Assembly (NCBI GenBank): GCA_027306995.1
Contig: DAHUXS010000021.1
Location: forward strand, 62,001-126,000
DNA: 64,000 nt
Source of the DNA: Lysobacter sp.
Lineage (GTDB): Bacteria; Pseudomonadota; Gammaproteobacteria; Xanthomonadales; Xanthomonadaceae
Reading direction: 5' to 3'
The notes under the pieces are model-generated. The model did not search any database. It was given only the letters and a program-made list of their open reading frames with translations, and was not told where the DNA came from. Below are positions 41,167-51,115 of the stretch, piece by piece (within the stretch, counting starts at the first letter, position 1; each line of letters starts with the position of its first letter). A program made the translations under genes and the position numbers.

Positions 41167-42312
41167 ATGGGCAAGATTGCTCGCATCGAAACCTTCCGCA
41201 CGCCGCCGCGCTGGCTCTTCGTTCGCATTGAAACGGAATCCGGTGCGGTCGGGTGGGGCGAGGCCAGCCTCGAAGGTCATGCCGAAGCGGTGGAAGGCGC
41301 GTTCGCCGCGCTGCGTGATCGTTTCATTGGCGCGGATGCCGCGAACATCGAGGACATCTGGCAGACCGCGTACCGGCTTGGCTTCTATCGTGGCGGGCCG
41401 GTATTGATGTCGGCGCTGTCGGGACTCGACCAGGCCTTGTGGGACATCAAGGGGCGCACGCTTGGCGTTCCGGTCTGGCAATTGCTGGGTGGGCGCGTGC
41501 GCGATCGCGTTCCGGTCTATGCATGGATCGGCGGCGACCGTCCTTCCGAAGTCGAACATGCCGCGCGGGAACGCATGCGCCAGGGCTTCAAGGCAGTGAA
41601 GATGAACGCCACCGAAGACATCGACTGGTTGCCCAGTCCGCGTGCCTTCGACGACGTGCTCGAACGTGTCGCCGTGGTGCGCGATCTCGGACTCGACGTC
41701 GCTCTCGATTTCCACGGGCGCGTGCACAAACCGGCTGCGCGCCAGCTCGCGCGTTTGCTCGAGCCGCTGCAACCCTTGTTCATCGAGGAACCGTTGCTGG
41801 GGGAACATCCGGAAGCGATCCGCCAGTTCGCGCAATCGACGTCGTTGCCGGTCGCGCTCGGGGAGCGCCTCTACAGCCGCTGGGACTTCAAGCCGTTCTT
41901 CGAGGCTGCAGCAGTCGATGTCATCCAGCCGGACTTGAGCCATGCCGGCGGGATCTCCGAATGCCGGCGCATCGCCGCGCAGGCGGAAACCTACGATGTC
42001 GCGTTGGCGCCGCATTGCCCACTCGGGCCGATCGCACTGGCGGCCTGCATGCAGGTCGGACTGGCGTCGCCCAATCTCGCGATCCAGGAAATGTCACTCG
42101 GGATCCACTACAACACCGATGGCTACGACCTGCTGACTTATTTGCGCAATCCGCAGGTATTCGCGATCGGTGATGGCATGGTCGATGCACTCGTTGGCCC
42201 GGGGCTCGGCATCGAGATCGACGAGGCCCGCGTGCGCGAAGCCGCGCGCACGGGCCACGTCTGGCGCAATCCGGTCTGGCGCGGCGCCGACGGCAGCATC
42301 CGCGAATGGTGA
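41167..42312 (+). CDS. dgoD: D-galactonate dehydratase
   Basis: A 381-residue enolase-superfamily enzyme converting D-galactonate to 2-keto-3-deoxygalactonate (De Ley-Doudoroff route). Metal ligands are the Asp in VALDFHGR and the Glu in FIEEPLLG and VALGERLYS; the catalytic His is in LAPHCPLGP. YHGRVH-type residues and AWIGGDRP also match the DgoD branch. AGAGGA precedes ATG. The family also contains other acid-sugar dehydratases, so substrate is strongly suggested rather than proven. Co-directional with GH35, 36 bases apart. Confidence 0.88.
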   Translation: MGKIARIETFRTPPRWLFVRIETESGAVGWGEASLEGHAEAVEGAFAALRDRFIGADAANIEDIWQTAYRLGFYRGGPVLMSALSGLDQALWDIKGRTLGVPVWQLLGGRVRDRVPVYAWIGGDRPSEVEHAARERMRQGFKAVKMNATEDIDWLPSPRAFDDVLERVAVVRDLGLDVALDFHGRVHKPAARQLARLLEPLQPLFIEEPLLGEHPEAIRQFAQSTSLPVALGERLYSRWDFKPFFEAAAVDVIQPDLSHAGGISECRRIAAQAETYDVALAPHCPLGPIALAACMQVGLASPNLAIQEMSLGIHYNTDGYDLLTYLRNPQVFAIGDGMVDALVGPGLGIEIDEARVREAARTGHVWRNPVWRGADGSIREW

Positions 42313-42347
42313 ACAACAATCGAACTCATGGATTTACGGGAGCACAC

Positions 42348-44189
42348 ATGAAACTTCGTACCTGCGCATTGGCATTGGGAATGCTCGCGGCGACTTCCGC
42401 ATACGCCGATACCCCGGCACGGCACCACACGTTCGCCGTCGAAGGCGATCATTTCGCGCTGGACGGCAAGCCGTTCGTGATTCGCGCCGGCGAGCTGCAC
42501 TATGCGCGCGTGCCACGTGCGTACTGGCGTGCACGCATGAAGATGGCGAAGGCATTGGGCCTCAACACCATCACCACCTATGTGTTCTGGAACCTGCACG
42601 AACGCCAGCCCGGGCAGTGGGACTTCAGTGGCGATCTCGACATCGCCGCGTTCGTGAAGATGGCGCAGGAAGAAGGCCTCTACGTCGTCCTCCGACCTGG
42701 CCCTTACATCTGCAGCGAATGGGATTTCGGCGGTTATCCGGCATGGCTGCTCAAGACGCCCGGCCTGCGCGTGCGCAGCCTCGATCCGCGTTTCATGCAG
42801 GCGGGCGGCAATTACCTGAAGCACGTCGGCGAACAGCTGGCACCGCTGACCGTGTCGCGCGGCGGTCCGATCATCATGGTGCAGGTGGAGAACGAATACG
42901 GATCGTTCGGCAACGACCATGACTACATGGCGGCGGTGAAGCAGCAGGTCATCGACGCCGGCTTCGACGCGCAGTTCTTCCATGCCGATGGCCCGGGCCG
43001 CTCGCTGTTCGATGGCGGTGGGTTGCCCGGCCTGCCCGGCGTGCTGAATTTCACTGGCGGGCCGAAGGATGCCGACGAGGCGTTCAAGTGGTTCGCGACA
43101 TACAGTCCCGGCGCGCCACGCATGGTGGGCGAATACTGGGCCGGCTGGTTCGACCACTGGGGCGAGAAGCACCACACCACCGATCCGGCGAACGAAGCCG
43201 CCTTCATCGACTGGCTGCTCGCGCGCGACATCTCCTTCAACCTCTACATGTTCAACGGCGGCACCAGCTTCGGCTATACCGCCGGCGCCAACTATGCGAA
43301 GGATCCGGCCTACCAGCCGGACACCACCAGCTACGACTACGACGCGCCGGTCGATGAGGCGGGACGCGTCACGCCGAAGTTCCGGTTGCTGCGCGATGCG
43401 ATCGCGAAGCATCTGCCCGCAGGCGAAACGCTGCCGGCGATTCCCGACAACCCGGTGATGATCGCGATTCCACGCTTCGAGTTGAACGAGTCGGTGTCGC
43501 TGCTGTCGGCACTGCCCGTGCTCGCGAAACCGGTTGAATCGGAATATCCGAAGACGATGGAAGAGCTTGGCCAGGACTTCGGCTACGTGTTGTATCGCCA
43601 CCGCATGGACAAGTCGCAGACCGCGGTGCTCGATGTCGGAGAGGCGCGCGATCGCGTCACCGTGATGGCCGATGGCAAACCACTCGCGACGCTGTATCGC
43701 GGCGCCAGCCAGCACAAGACCGCACCGCTCGCCTTGGCGCAAGGGCAGACGCTTGATCTGCTGGTCGAGAACATGGGTCGCATCAACTTCGGCGCCAAAT
43801 TGGTCGACGAACGCAAAGGCCTCGTTCGCGGCGTCGAACTCGGCGATGACGAACTCTCGAAGTGGCAGATGTATTCCCTGCCGTTGCGCGACTTGTCAGG
43901 CCTGAAGTTCGGCAAGGCCAATCCGGCACCGGGCCCGATGTTCTGGCGTGGTCATTTCGCCTTGTCCAGGATCGGCGACACCTTCATCGACATGCGCGGT
44001 TGGAGCCGCGGGCAGGTGTGGGTCAATGGACATCACCTCGGCCGCTACTGGAAGGTCGGGCCGCAACAAAGCCTCTACCTGCCGGGCGTGTGGCTGCATC
44101 CGGGCAAGAACGAAATCATCGTGCTCGACGACGAGCCCGGAACCGTCCGCAGCGTGCAGGGCGTGACGGATCCGGTGTTCGGGACTTGA
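42348..44189 (+). CDS. Secreted GH35 beta-galactosidase
   Basis: A 613-residue exported retaining beta-galactosidase. Signal peptide MKLRTCALALGMLAATSAYA. The TIM barrel has acid/base Glu183 in VENEYGSFG and nucleophile Glu262 in VGEYWAGW; C-terminal beta domains (GQVWVNGHHLGRYW) complete the family plan. ATG 42348 has GGGAG upstream; an ATG at 42306 would overlap the dgoD stop and spoil the signal peptide. Product galactose could feed dgoD after oxidation by enzymes not encoded here. Confidence 0.92.
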   Translation: MKLRTCALALGMLAATSAYADTPARHHTFAVEGDHFALDGKPFVIRAGELHYARVPRAYWRARMKMAKALGLNTITTYVFWNLHERQPGQWDFSGDLDIAAFVKMAQEEGLYVVLRPGPYICSEWDFGGYPAWLLKTPGLRVRSLDPRFMQAGGNYLKHVGEQLAPLTVSRGGPIIMVQVENEYGSFGNDHDYMAAVKQQVIDAGFDAQFFHADGPGRSLFDGGGLPGLPGVLNFTGGPKDADEAFKWFATYSPGAPRMVGEYWAGWFDHWGEKHHTTDPANEAAFIDWLLARDISFNLYMFNGGTSFGYTAGANYAKDPAYQPDTTSYDYDAPVDEAGRVTPKFRLLRDAIAKHLPAGETLPAIPDNPVMIAIPRFELNESVSLLSALPVLAKPVESEYPKTMEELGQDFGYVLYRHRMDKSQTAVLDVGEARDRVTVMADGKPLATLYRGASQHKTAPLALAQGQTLDLLVENMGRINFGAKLVDERKGLVRGVELGDDELSKWQMYSLPLRDLSGLKFGKANPAPGPMFWRGHFALSRIGDTFIDMRGWSRGQVWVNGHHLGRYWKVGPQQSLYLPGVWLHPGKNEIIVLDDEPGTVRSVQGVTDPVFGT

Positions 44190-44195
44190 CGATGC

Positions 44196-45560
44196 TCAAT
44201 AGCGGTCGGTGAAAGCAAAGATCGGCTTGCGATCCTTCCACTTGCCCTCGGTGAAGTCGGGGAACTCCAGCGTCCGGTAGCCTTCCGCGACCGACTGTTC
44301 CGACAGTGGCGTGATCGCACTCCACGCCACTGCATCGTAGATGTCGATGGGCATCGGTGCGTCGGCCTTCAACGCCTCGATGAAGGCGTTGACCACGAAC
44401 CAGTCCATCCCGCCGTGGCCGGCGCCGGCAGCATCGGCGGAGTAGCGCTTCCACAGGGGATGGTCGTACTGGTTGAAGTATTTCTGCGTGCTTTCCCACT
44501 GGTCGTCCGGGCTCGTGCCCTCGAGGTAGAGCGATTTGTTGACATCCATCCACAGTCCGTCGGTGCCCTGGACGCGGAAACCGAGCGAGTAGGGTCGCGG
44601 CAGTGAGGTGTCGTGCTGGAGCAGGATGGTTTCGCCGTTTTCGCAACGCAGGGTGGTCGTCACCACGTCACCTAGCTTGAACTTGATCCTGGCATTGGGA
44701 TGGTCGGGGCCGCCCTTGGGGTTCTTGACGATGTAGTCGTGGAGCCCGCGCGACTTGCTGGCGAAACTGTTGATGTGGGTGAAGCGGTTGCCGCGATGGA
44801 TATTGGCATACATCGCGCACGGGCCAATGCCGTGGCTGGGATAGAGATCGCCGTTGCGATCGATCGAATGCTGGGTGCGCCATTGCGCCTCCGAGAATGC
44901 CTTGGCGCCGAATTCGACGCCGCTGCCACCAGGGTCGGCCGGATTGCCGGAAGTGAACTTCACCCCGCGCAGGTCGTGTTGGTATCCGGCCTGCAGGTGG
45001 ACCAACTCGCCGAACAGGCCGGCACGCACCATTTGCAGGATCGCCATCACGTCGCGCCGGAAGCAGACGTTCTCCAGCAGCATGTAGGGCGTGCCCGTGC
45101 GTTGCTGGGTGCGCAGCACGTCCCAGTGGTCCTGCAGGGTGATGCCCGCGACCACTTCCGAAGCCACCGCGATCTTCGCTTCCATGGCCGCGATCGCCAT
45201 CGGTGCATGCCATTCCCACGGCGTGCAGATGAATACCGCATCGATGTCCTTGCGAGCGAGCAGCGCCTTCCAGGCATTGATATCGCCATTGCCGCCGTAC
45301 ACCTTCGGATTCGGGCGTCCGTTCCTGGCGATGATTTTCAATGCGCCGTCGAGCATGGCCTGCTGGGTGTCGGCGATCGCCACCACTTCGACGTCATTGC
45401 GCCGGCTCAACAGGCCCAGGTGCCCCTGTCCACGCAGTCCGGTGCCGATCATGGCCACGCGCAGGCGGTCGCGCGAACGGGCAAATGCTGGCGTGAATGC
45501 TGTTGCAGTGGTGGCGACGCCAGCAGCGGCGGTGGAGATCAGGAATTCACGTCGATTCAT
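44196..45560 (-). CDS. GH109-type (NAD-dependent) alpha-N-acetylgalactosaminidase
   Basis: A 454-residue Gfo/Idh/MocA-fold protein. The N-terminus NRREFLISTAAAGVA is a Tat signal, so it is exported folded with its cofactor. The NAD-binding motif is VAMIGTGLRGQGHLG. YPSHGIGPCAMY, HGGMDWFVVNAFIEA and AWSAITPLSEQSVAEG match what I recall of the GH109 alpha-GalNAcase family. That family removes terminal alpha-GalNAc, e.g. from blood group A. Some relatives are plain oxidoreductases, so activity needs a test. Its start overlaps the sulfotransferase stop by four bases. Confidence 0.82.
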   Translation of the reverse strand: MNRREFLISTAAAGVATTATAFTPAFARSRDRLRVAMIGTGLRGQGHLGLLSRRNDVEVVAIADTQQAMLDGALKIIARNGRPNPKVYGGNGDINAWKALLARKDIDAVFICTPWEWHAPMAIAAMEAKIAVASEVVAGITLQDHWDVLRTQQRTGTPYMLLENVCFRRDVMAILQMVRAGLFGELVHLQAGYQHDLRGVKFTSGNPADPGGSGVEFGAKAFSEAQWRTQHSIDRNGDLYPSHGIGPCAMYANIHRGNRFTHINSFASKSRGLHDYIVKNPKGGPDHPNARIKFKLGDVVTTTLRCENGETILLQHDTSLPRPYSLGFRVQGTDGLWMDVNKSLYLEGTSPDDQWESTQKYFNQYDHPLWKRYSADAAGAGHGGMDWFVVNAFIEALKADAPMPIDIYDAVAWSAITPLSEQSVAEGYRTLEFPDFTEGKWKDRKPIFAFTDRY

Positions 45561-47551
45561 GATGACGTCTCGGATGAGTGGTCATGCACGGGCCGAGTGG
45601 CATCCAGTGCATCTTTCAGTGGTTTGAGCCATTCCGCATAGTGCTGCCATTGTTCGAGGCCATCCCGATACAACGGCTGGCGCACCTGCGCGGCACTGGC
45701 GGTGCGGACCGCTCGAGTGTTCTGGTGGAAATTCAGGCATTGCGGCTCGAATGGCAGCCCGCAATAGTCCAGCAGCCGTCGCACTTCGGGTTCGAAATCG
45801 TCGATCAAGGATTCGTAGGACACATGGTGCACGCGCCCGGGCAATACTTCGTCGAAATGCGTCACCAATTCGACGTAGTCGCGATAGTAGTGCCCGATGT
45901 CGGAAAGGTCGTAACTGAAAGCGGCACCATTGGCGAACCATTGCTTGAATACCGAAAAGCCGCAGGCCATCGGATCGCGGCGCACATCGATGATCTTCGC
46001 GTTCGGCAGGGTCAGCTGGATCAGCGCGACATGGGCGAAGTTGGACGGCATCTTGTCTGTGAACAGCGGCGCATCCGTGCGACGGTAGTCACGGGCACGC
46101 TCCAGGTAATGCTCGCCGATCCGGCGGCACTCGTCGACGCCCAGCGCGGCGACTGCATCGTGGTACGACTGCCCCCTGCTGGACAGCCGATGCGCGATGG
46201 CGCCCATCGCAGGCAGTTCGGAAGTCCCTTCGACTTGCGAGTGGCTGGCGAGAATCTGTTCGACCAGAGTCGAGCCGGAGCGCGGCAGGCTGACGATGAA
46301 GACCGGATCGCGTGCGGTGCTGCCCCAGCCAGATCGTGCCCGGAAGAACTCCGGCGTATAGACCTGCTTCGCATGCTGCATGTTGGCCGTGTCGGCAGCC
46401 GCATCGTGGGGCCGTTGTCGGCGACGCACGGCGTTGCCCTGTGCGTAATGATGAAAGGATTTGGCATAGTCGCCACGATCCTCGAATGCCTTGCCCAGAC
46501 TGAATTCGATGGGGGCGCGCTGCTTGTCATCCAGCGTCGGTCGCTGCAATTGCGTGTCCATGGCGACGATATCGGCATCATCGAAGCGGTGGGTCTTGAG
46601 GTTCGCCAATTCCCACCACGCTTCACCCAGGTCCGGAGACTGCGCCACTGCAGTACGTAGGGCTTCCACCGCCTCGTCTTGCCGACCCGCGTATTTCAAC
46701 GCGTTGCCCAGGGTTCGCCAGACCCGTGAGCGACCCTCGCGCTGTCGCGCCAGCGATTCGAGCAGGACGATGGCGCCATCGTGATCGCCCAGTTCGTGGA
46801 GCAATTCCGCCCTCAGAAGGCGGGTGGCGGCATTGTCGGGATCTTCGCGCAGCAGCATCTCGGTTTCGACCAATGCCTCGCGCGGCATTTTCAGTTGTTG
46901 CAATGCCAATGCCAGGTCGAATCGCGCGGCAAGGAAGCCAGGCATCTGGCGCAGGCATTGCTGCAGCATCCTGGCGGCGTCCTCATGCGCGTTTGCCTCG
47001 CGCGCCAGGCAGGCCATCAGGCGCAATGCAAGCGGATCACCGGGTTTGTGTCGCAAATGTTCGCGCAGCAGAGCTTCAGCTTCGGGAAATCGGCCGTCAT
47101 CCACCGCTGCGGAAGCACGCAGCAGAAGAGGATCGCGCAGGCAATATTGCATTTGCGAAGCCGCCAGTGCCGCGGCGCGCGAGTTGCCATGTTGCGCGTG
47201 CAGGTCCGCCAGCACACGCCAGGCCTGTGCCAGATCCGGGTTCAACTCGGTAGCGCTCTGCAAGGCGTCAACGGCTTCGTGATAGCGTCCAGCCCTGCCA
47301 AGCGCCACGCCGGTTTCGTAATGTGCTTCCGCGAATCGTGGGTGCGTCTCGAGCAGGTGTTGCAGGACAGCCAACGCTTCTGTCGTGTGGCCGAGCCTAT
47401 TGTGCGCAGCAGCCAGCAACAGTCGCGCAAAGGGATGCTCGGGATGCGTGCCAAGGATGTTTTGCACCTGCGCCTGGGCCTGCCCGGGATCCGTGGGCAA
47501 CAGGTGCGCGACCCGCGCCAGCGCTTCTTCAATGGTGTCGTCTTGCGGCAT
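45557..47551 (-). CDS. TPR-repeat sulfotransferase family protein
   Basis: A 664-residue cytosolic-type protein. About residues 1-330 are tetratricopeptide repeats (many A..L..YxxA patterns); about 380-640 is a sulfotransferase domain with the PAPS-binding loop FIVSLPRSGSTLVEQ and the second motif IIDVRRDPMACGFSVF. Such proteins are often found beside TonB receptors in xanthomonads and caulobacters; role unknown. It lacks a signal peptide. It overlaps the GH109 gene by four bases and lies after a terminator that follows the second receptor. Confidence 0.85.
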   Translation of the reverse strand: MPQDDTIEEALARVAHLLPTDPGQAQAQVQNILGTHPEHPFARLLLAAAHNRLGHTTEALAVLQHLLETHPRFAEAHYETGVALGRAGRYHEAVDALQSATELNPDLAQAWRVLADLHAQHGNSRAAALAASQMQYCLRDPLLLRASAAVDDGRFPEAEALLREHLRHKPGDPLALRLMACLAREANAHEDAARMLQQCLRQMPGFLAARFDLALALQQLKMPREALVETEMLLREDPDNAATRLLRAELLHELGDHDGAIVLLESLARQREGRSRVWRTLGNALKYAGRQDEAVEALRTAVAQSPDLGEAWWELANLKTHRFDDADIVAMDTQLQRPTLDDKQRAPIEFSLGKAFEDRGDYAKSFHHYAQGNAVRRRQRPHDAAADTANMQHAKQVYTPEFFRARSGWGSTARDPVFIVSLPRSGSTLVEQILASHSQVEGTSELPAMGAIAHRLSSRGQSYHDAVAALGVDECRRIGEHYLERARDYRRTDAPLFTDKMPSNFAHVALIQLTLPNAKIIDVRRDPMACGFSVFKQWFANGAAFSYDLSDIGHYYRDYVELVTHFDEVLPGRVHHVSYESLIDDFEPEVRRLLDYCGLPFEPQCLNFHQNTRAVRTASAAQVRQPLYRDGLEQWQHYAEWLKPLKDALDATRPVHDHSSETSS

Positions 47552-47584
47552 GGAACCTAAGATATCCCGATCCCGGAAAGTAAA

Positions 47585-47617
47585 ACGCCTACCGGCGAAA
47601 GATGCGCCGGCAGGCGT
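47585..47617 (-). terminator. Terminator after the second TonB receptor gene
   Basis: Minus strand: ACGCCT-G-CCGGCG-loop-CGCCGG-T-AGGCGT followed by TTTTAC. Two 6-base stem blocks with one mismatch and a 7-base loop. It separates GH31-receptor from the downstream sulfotransferase-GH109 pair, which would then rely on partial read-through or an unseen promoter. Confidence 0.75.
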
Positions 47618-47634
47618 GGTTGGCGTGAACGCCG

Positions 47635-50600
47635 TCAGAACTCGTAGCGCACCGAGAACTGCACGTAACGCGGTGCCTGGTGGCTGTCCTGGTTGGGATC
47701 GAGGGGGCCGAGATAGTTCGGGCTGGGGCCGTACACGGCATGTCCGCCATAGGTCAGAAGCTTGGCGGCATCGGGGTCGGTGGGCAGGACCTTGGTGCCA
47801 TCCGGGCGGGTCACGGTCTGCGTATACCCACCCTGCGCCGCGTCCGAGGGCGACAGACGGATGTCGTGGTATTGATTCTTGCTGACCAGGCCGTGGCGAT
47901 TGAACAGGTTGAACACGTTCATGCGGAACGACAATCGCTTGTGCGCCCAGTTCGGGATGTATGCCACCGATAGATCGAAGTTCCAGAACAACGGAACATG
48001 ACCCGCCGAGCCTGTGGGGTGCAGGGTGGGTGCGAACGAGGTATACGCATAGGTATAGCCGTCAGTGGTGGTGTACGTGGTGTTATATGGCCGGTCGTGA
48101 CAGAAATGGGTGGAGACACCGCTGGCGTAGGTTTGCAACGCTGCGTAGTCAACCGGATTGGCCGCGTTATACGCCGCACCGGTATAGGTATACCCATGTG
48201 CGATGTCATCGGCTGTGTAAGGCGCGGCACCCAGACAGGACAGTTTTGCCCCGGATTGCACGATAAGGTTGCCACCGAATTCGAACTGGTCGCCCCACGG
48301 CTTCACATACCCATAAAGTTTGATGGTGTGTTTGCGGCTGCTAGGCAGGTCGCCATAGGCGCCGATGTCGACGATCGGATAGTTGAAGTTGATGCCTTGC
48401 CCGACCGTTGCGCCACCACCACTGTATTTGTTGGTCGTACCGACAGAATTACCCAGGGCATTGCCGTAGGAGGAATTGGCAACACCCTCGGCATTGCCGT
48501 AGCTGCGCGACCACACATAGTTGGCGCTCAGATACCACCATTTGGTCTCCTTCTCCAGACTCAGTTCCATCGACTGATAATGACGCTTGTAGTGTTGCAG
48601 ACCGGTGCCCATGCCCAGTGAGCTGTTGGGCAAGGTGGCATTGATCACCTTGCCATCGAGGCTTGGATCCAACTTGACGGCAACCACCGGATCCTGGCCC
48701 GGATTGACGAAGATGCACCGTGCCTGACCTCTGCTGGTTGCGGTGGCGGCCGTGTAGTCGGGGTAACCGTGCGTGTTCATCCACTGCACCAGCGCGCCGT
48801 ATGTGGAGCCGCCGTAACAGTAGTTGTCCACGCCATCAATCACATTGCGGCGGGTAGCCTTCAGCCCGAGGGTCCAGTCATGGCCGACTGCCCACTGCGC
48901 ACCCAGGATCAATTCGTCCTGGCCCATCGGCTTGAGCTTCTGCGACACGACTGTTCTCGGATCTTGCGGCGGATTGGTCGAGAAGTTCCATGCCGTGACC
49001 CCGTTGACCAGGCCATCGTTCCAGGAGGAGCCTCCGGCATCGACCACGTCGAAAGGCAACGGCGCCGACAACCCCGTCGGCGCGTAGGTCTTGGGATCGA
49101 CGCCGGCATAGGTATAGAACGAGGTGGTGTAGAAATTGTAGCGGGCGTTGGTGATGGCAAGAATGCCCGCGGCGGGGATGTAGTAACGGCCAAGGGTGCC
49201 GTACAGCTTGAAACTGGAATCGCCCTTCACGTCCCAGGAGAAGCCCAGGCGTGGCGACCATTGCGCATTGGCACGAATGAAGACGTGACCATGCTGGTCG
49301 TGGTTGTCGAAGGATTCCTTGCGGATGCCGCCGTACAACAGGAAATTTTTGGTGATATGCCAGTTGTCGTCGAGGTAGATGGCGTTGTTCTTCGAGCGGA
49401 AGGTGCCCGCGCCTTCGTCATCCACGAGCTTTTGCACCAGATTGTTGCCGTATTTGCCCAGCCCGCCGAACGTGCCGTAGGAATAAAGATAGTCGAATGC
49501 CTGGCCGTTGGCATCCGGTGTCACGTAGTTGTACCAGGCGCCACCGTCGAAGTTGGGTTGAATGGAGTTGGACGTAATCTTTTCCGAGTCCCAGCCGAAC
49601 TTGAGCTCGTGGTTGCCAATATGCCAGCCGCCATCCACGCGGAAGGCCGTGCGGATGTCCTTCTCGGCCGTTCCCACCGGCTTGTACCAGTAGGAGTAGC
49701 TGGGATCGTTCACCGCGCAGCCCGGGTAGATATAGGGACCCAAGCCCCCGGGACTGGCGCTGATCTGGACTAAAGGACACTTGGAGTAGGTCGGCTCCTT
49801 GCGGTAGTTGCCGTTGGTGTAGTCCAGCTTGCCGGCCTGCGCGGACAGGGTGAAGTTGTCACCGAACCAGCCGGTGTATTTCAGTACGCCCATCCTGCCG
49901 CCGCCGGTGAAATCGTTACTGTCGACGAAGGTCAGGTTCTTTTTCGTGTACGGGTTGATCGGAAGCAGATTTGCGCCGATATCACGCTGGTATGCGTCGG
50001 TCTTGATATTGACCTTGGCGTTGATGCCGGTGAATTCGAGGTGGTGATTGTTGGTGATGTTCCAGTCGAGCTTCACCAGTTCCTGCGGTGTTTTGTCCCG
50101 ATAGGTGGTGGCCGACGTATTCCCGTACACCTTGGTCACGTCGCCTTTGCCCTGGTACAGCGCGAAGAAGAACAGCTTGTCCTTGATGATGGGGCCGCTG
50201 GCATAAATGTTGTATTTCAGGTAGTCGACGGAGTCGTCCTTGTTGCCGGTCTGCACGCGACCATTGTTGAAGTCGAGCTCGCGAAACGACCTGTTGATGA
50301 CTTGCTTTTCGTGCAACGCGTTCGGCGTGTAGTACACCGCGGCACCGTAGTGCCACTCGTTGGTGCCGCGCTTGGTGATCTGGCCGAGCACGCCGCCCAA
50401 CGAGCGACCGTACTCAGCGCCATAGCCGCCGGTCTTGATCTGCGCTTCGCCTACGGCCTCATACGGAATGTCGAAGTACGACATCAACGAGCGCGGGTTG
50501 GTGACGTCGAAGCCGTTGACGTAGTAGCCATTTTCAGCGACCGAGGAGCCGCCGATCGACACCAGCTTGCCGTAGGCCGAGGGGCCTTCGACCACGCCGG

Positions 50601-51081
50601 GAGCAAGCATCGCCACCGAACTGATTTCGCGCTCCACCGGCAGCTTCAACAGTTGTTTGGCGGTCAGCACCGTGGCGTTTTCCACCGAGGACACGTCGAT
50701 CTTGGCTTTCCCACCCGTGACGACGACATTGCCAAGTTCCCCCGATTTGGATGAGGCAGCCTGCTTGACTGCGAAATCGACGCTGGCGCCGGTACCGACA
50801 AAGACATGGGTAGTGCGCGTGACGCCGCCCGAGGTCACCTTGTAGTCGCCCGGTTGCAGCTGGTCGAGCGAGTAACGTCCCTGGCTGTCCGCGTTCACGC
50901 TGCGCGTGAACCCGGTGCCGGTGTCCTGGATGATGACTTTGGCATTGGCCTCCGTCGTGCCATTGATCGAGCCGACAGCAGACTGTGCTTGCACCTGCGT
51001 CGCGAGGCACACGCCCAAAGCCATCGCGAGAGCCGAATGCTTCAATGGGGCGGCGCGGAATTTTGTAGTTGTATTTTTCAT
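47635..51081 (-). CDS. TonB-dependent outer-membrane receptor, Oar-like (second)
   Basis: A 1148-residue receptor. Signal peptide ends near TQVQAQS; a carboxypeptidase-regulatory-like domain (about 28-105), plug from NVVVTGGKAKIDVSS, and a long barrel ending in the canonical QFSVRYEF. Larger than the first receptor, with extra extracellular loops. ATG 51081 is supported by GGAAGG nine bases upstream; an ATG 57 bases earlier (51138) would overlap the GH31 gene. Probably imports products of the GH31 enzyme encoded just upstream. Confidence 0.9.
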   Translation of the reverse strand: MKNTTTKFRAAPLKHSALAMALGVCLATQVQAQSAVGSINGTTEANAKVIIQDTGTGFTRSVNADSQGRYSLDQLQPGDYKVTSGGVTRTTHVFVGTGASVDFAVKQAASSKSGELGNVVVTGGKAKIDVSSVENATVLTAKQLLKLPVEREISSVAMLAPGVVEGPSAYGKLVSIGGSSVAENGYYVNGFDVTNPRSLMSYFDIPYEAVGEAQIKTGGYGAEYGRSLGGVLGQITKRGTNEWHYGAAVYYTPNALHEKQVINRSFRELDFNNGRVQTGNKDDSVDYLKYNIYASGPIIKDKLFFFALYQGKGDVTKVYGNTSATTYRDKTPQELVKLDWNITNNHHLEFTGINAKVNIKTDAYQRDIGANLLPINPYTKKNLTFVDSNDFTGGGRMGVLKYTGWFGDNFTLSAQAGKLDYTNGNYRKEPTYSKCPLVQISASPGGLGPYIYPGCAVNDPSYSYWYKPVGTAEKDIRTAFRVDGGWHIGNHELKFGWDSEKITSNSIQPNFDGGAWYNYVTPDANGQAFDYLYSYGTFGGLGKYGNNLVQKLVDDEGAGTFRSKNNAIYLDDNWHITKNFLLYGGIRKESFDNHDQHGHVFIRANAQWSPRLGFSWDVKGDSSFKLYGTLGRYYIPAAGILAITNARYNFYTTSFYTYAGVDPKTYAPTGLSAPLPFDVVDAGGSSWNDGLVNGVTAWNFSTNPPQDPRTVVSQKLKPMGQDELILGAQWAVGHDWTLGLKATRRNVIDGVDNYCYGGSTYGALVQWMNTHGYPDYTAATATSRGQARCIFVNPGQDPVVAVKLDPSLDGKVINATLPNSSLGMGTGLQHYKRHYQSMELSLEKETKWWYLSANYVWSRSYGNAEGVANSSYGNALGNSVGTTNKYSGGGATVGQGINFNYPIVDIGAYGDLPSSRKHTIKLYGYVKPWGDQFEFGGNLIVQSGAKLSCLGAAPYTADDIAHGYTYTGAAYNAANPVDYAALQTYASGVSTHFCHDRPYNTTYTTTDGYTYAYTSFAPTLHPTGSAGHVPLFWNFDLSVAYIPNWAHKRLSFRMNVFNLFNRHGLVSKNQYHDIRLSPSDAAQGGYTQTVTRPDGTKVLPTDPDAAKLLTYGGHAVYGPSPNYLGPLDPNQDSHQAPRYVQFSVRYEF

Positions 51082-51115
51082 CAGCGAACTTCCTTCCGGG
51101 GATTGGAAACGAGAC

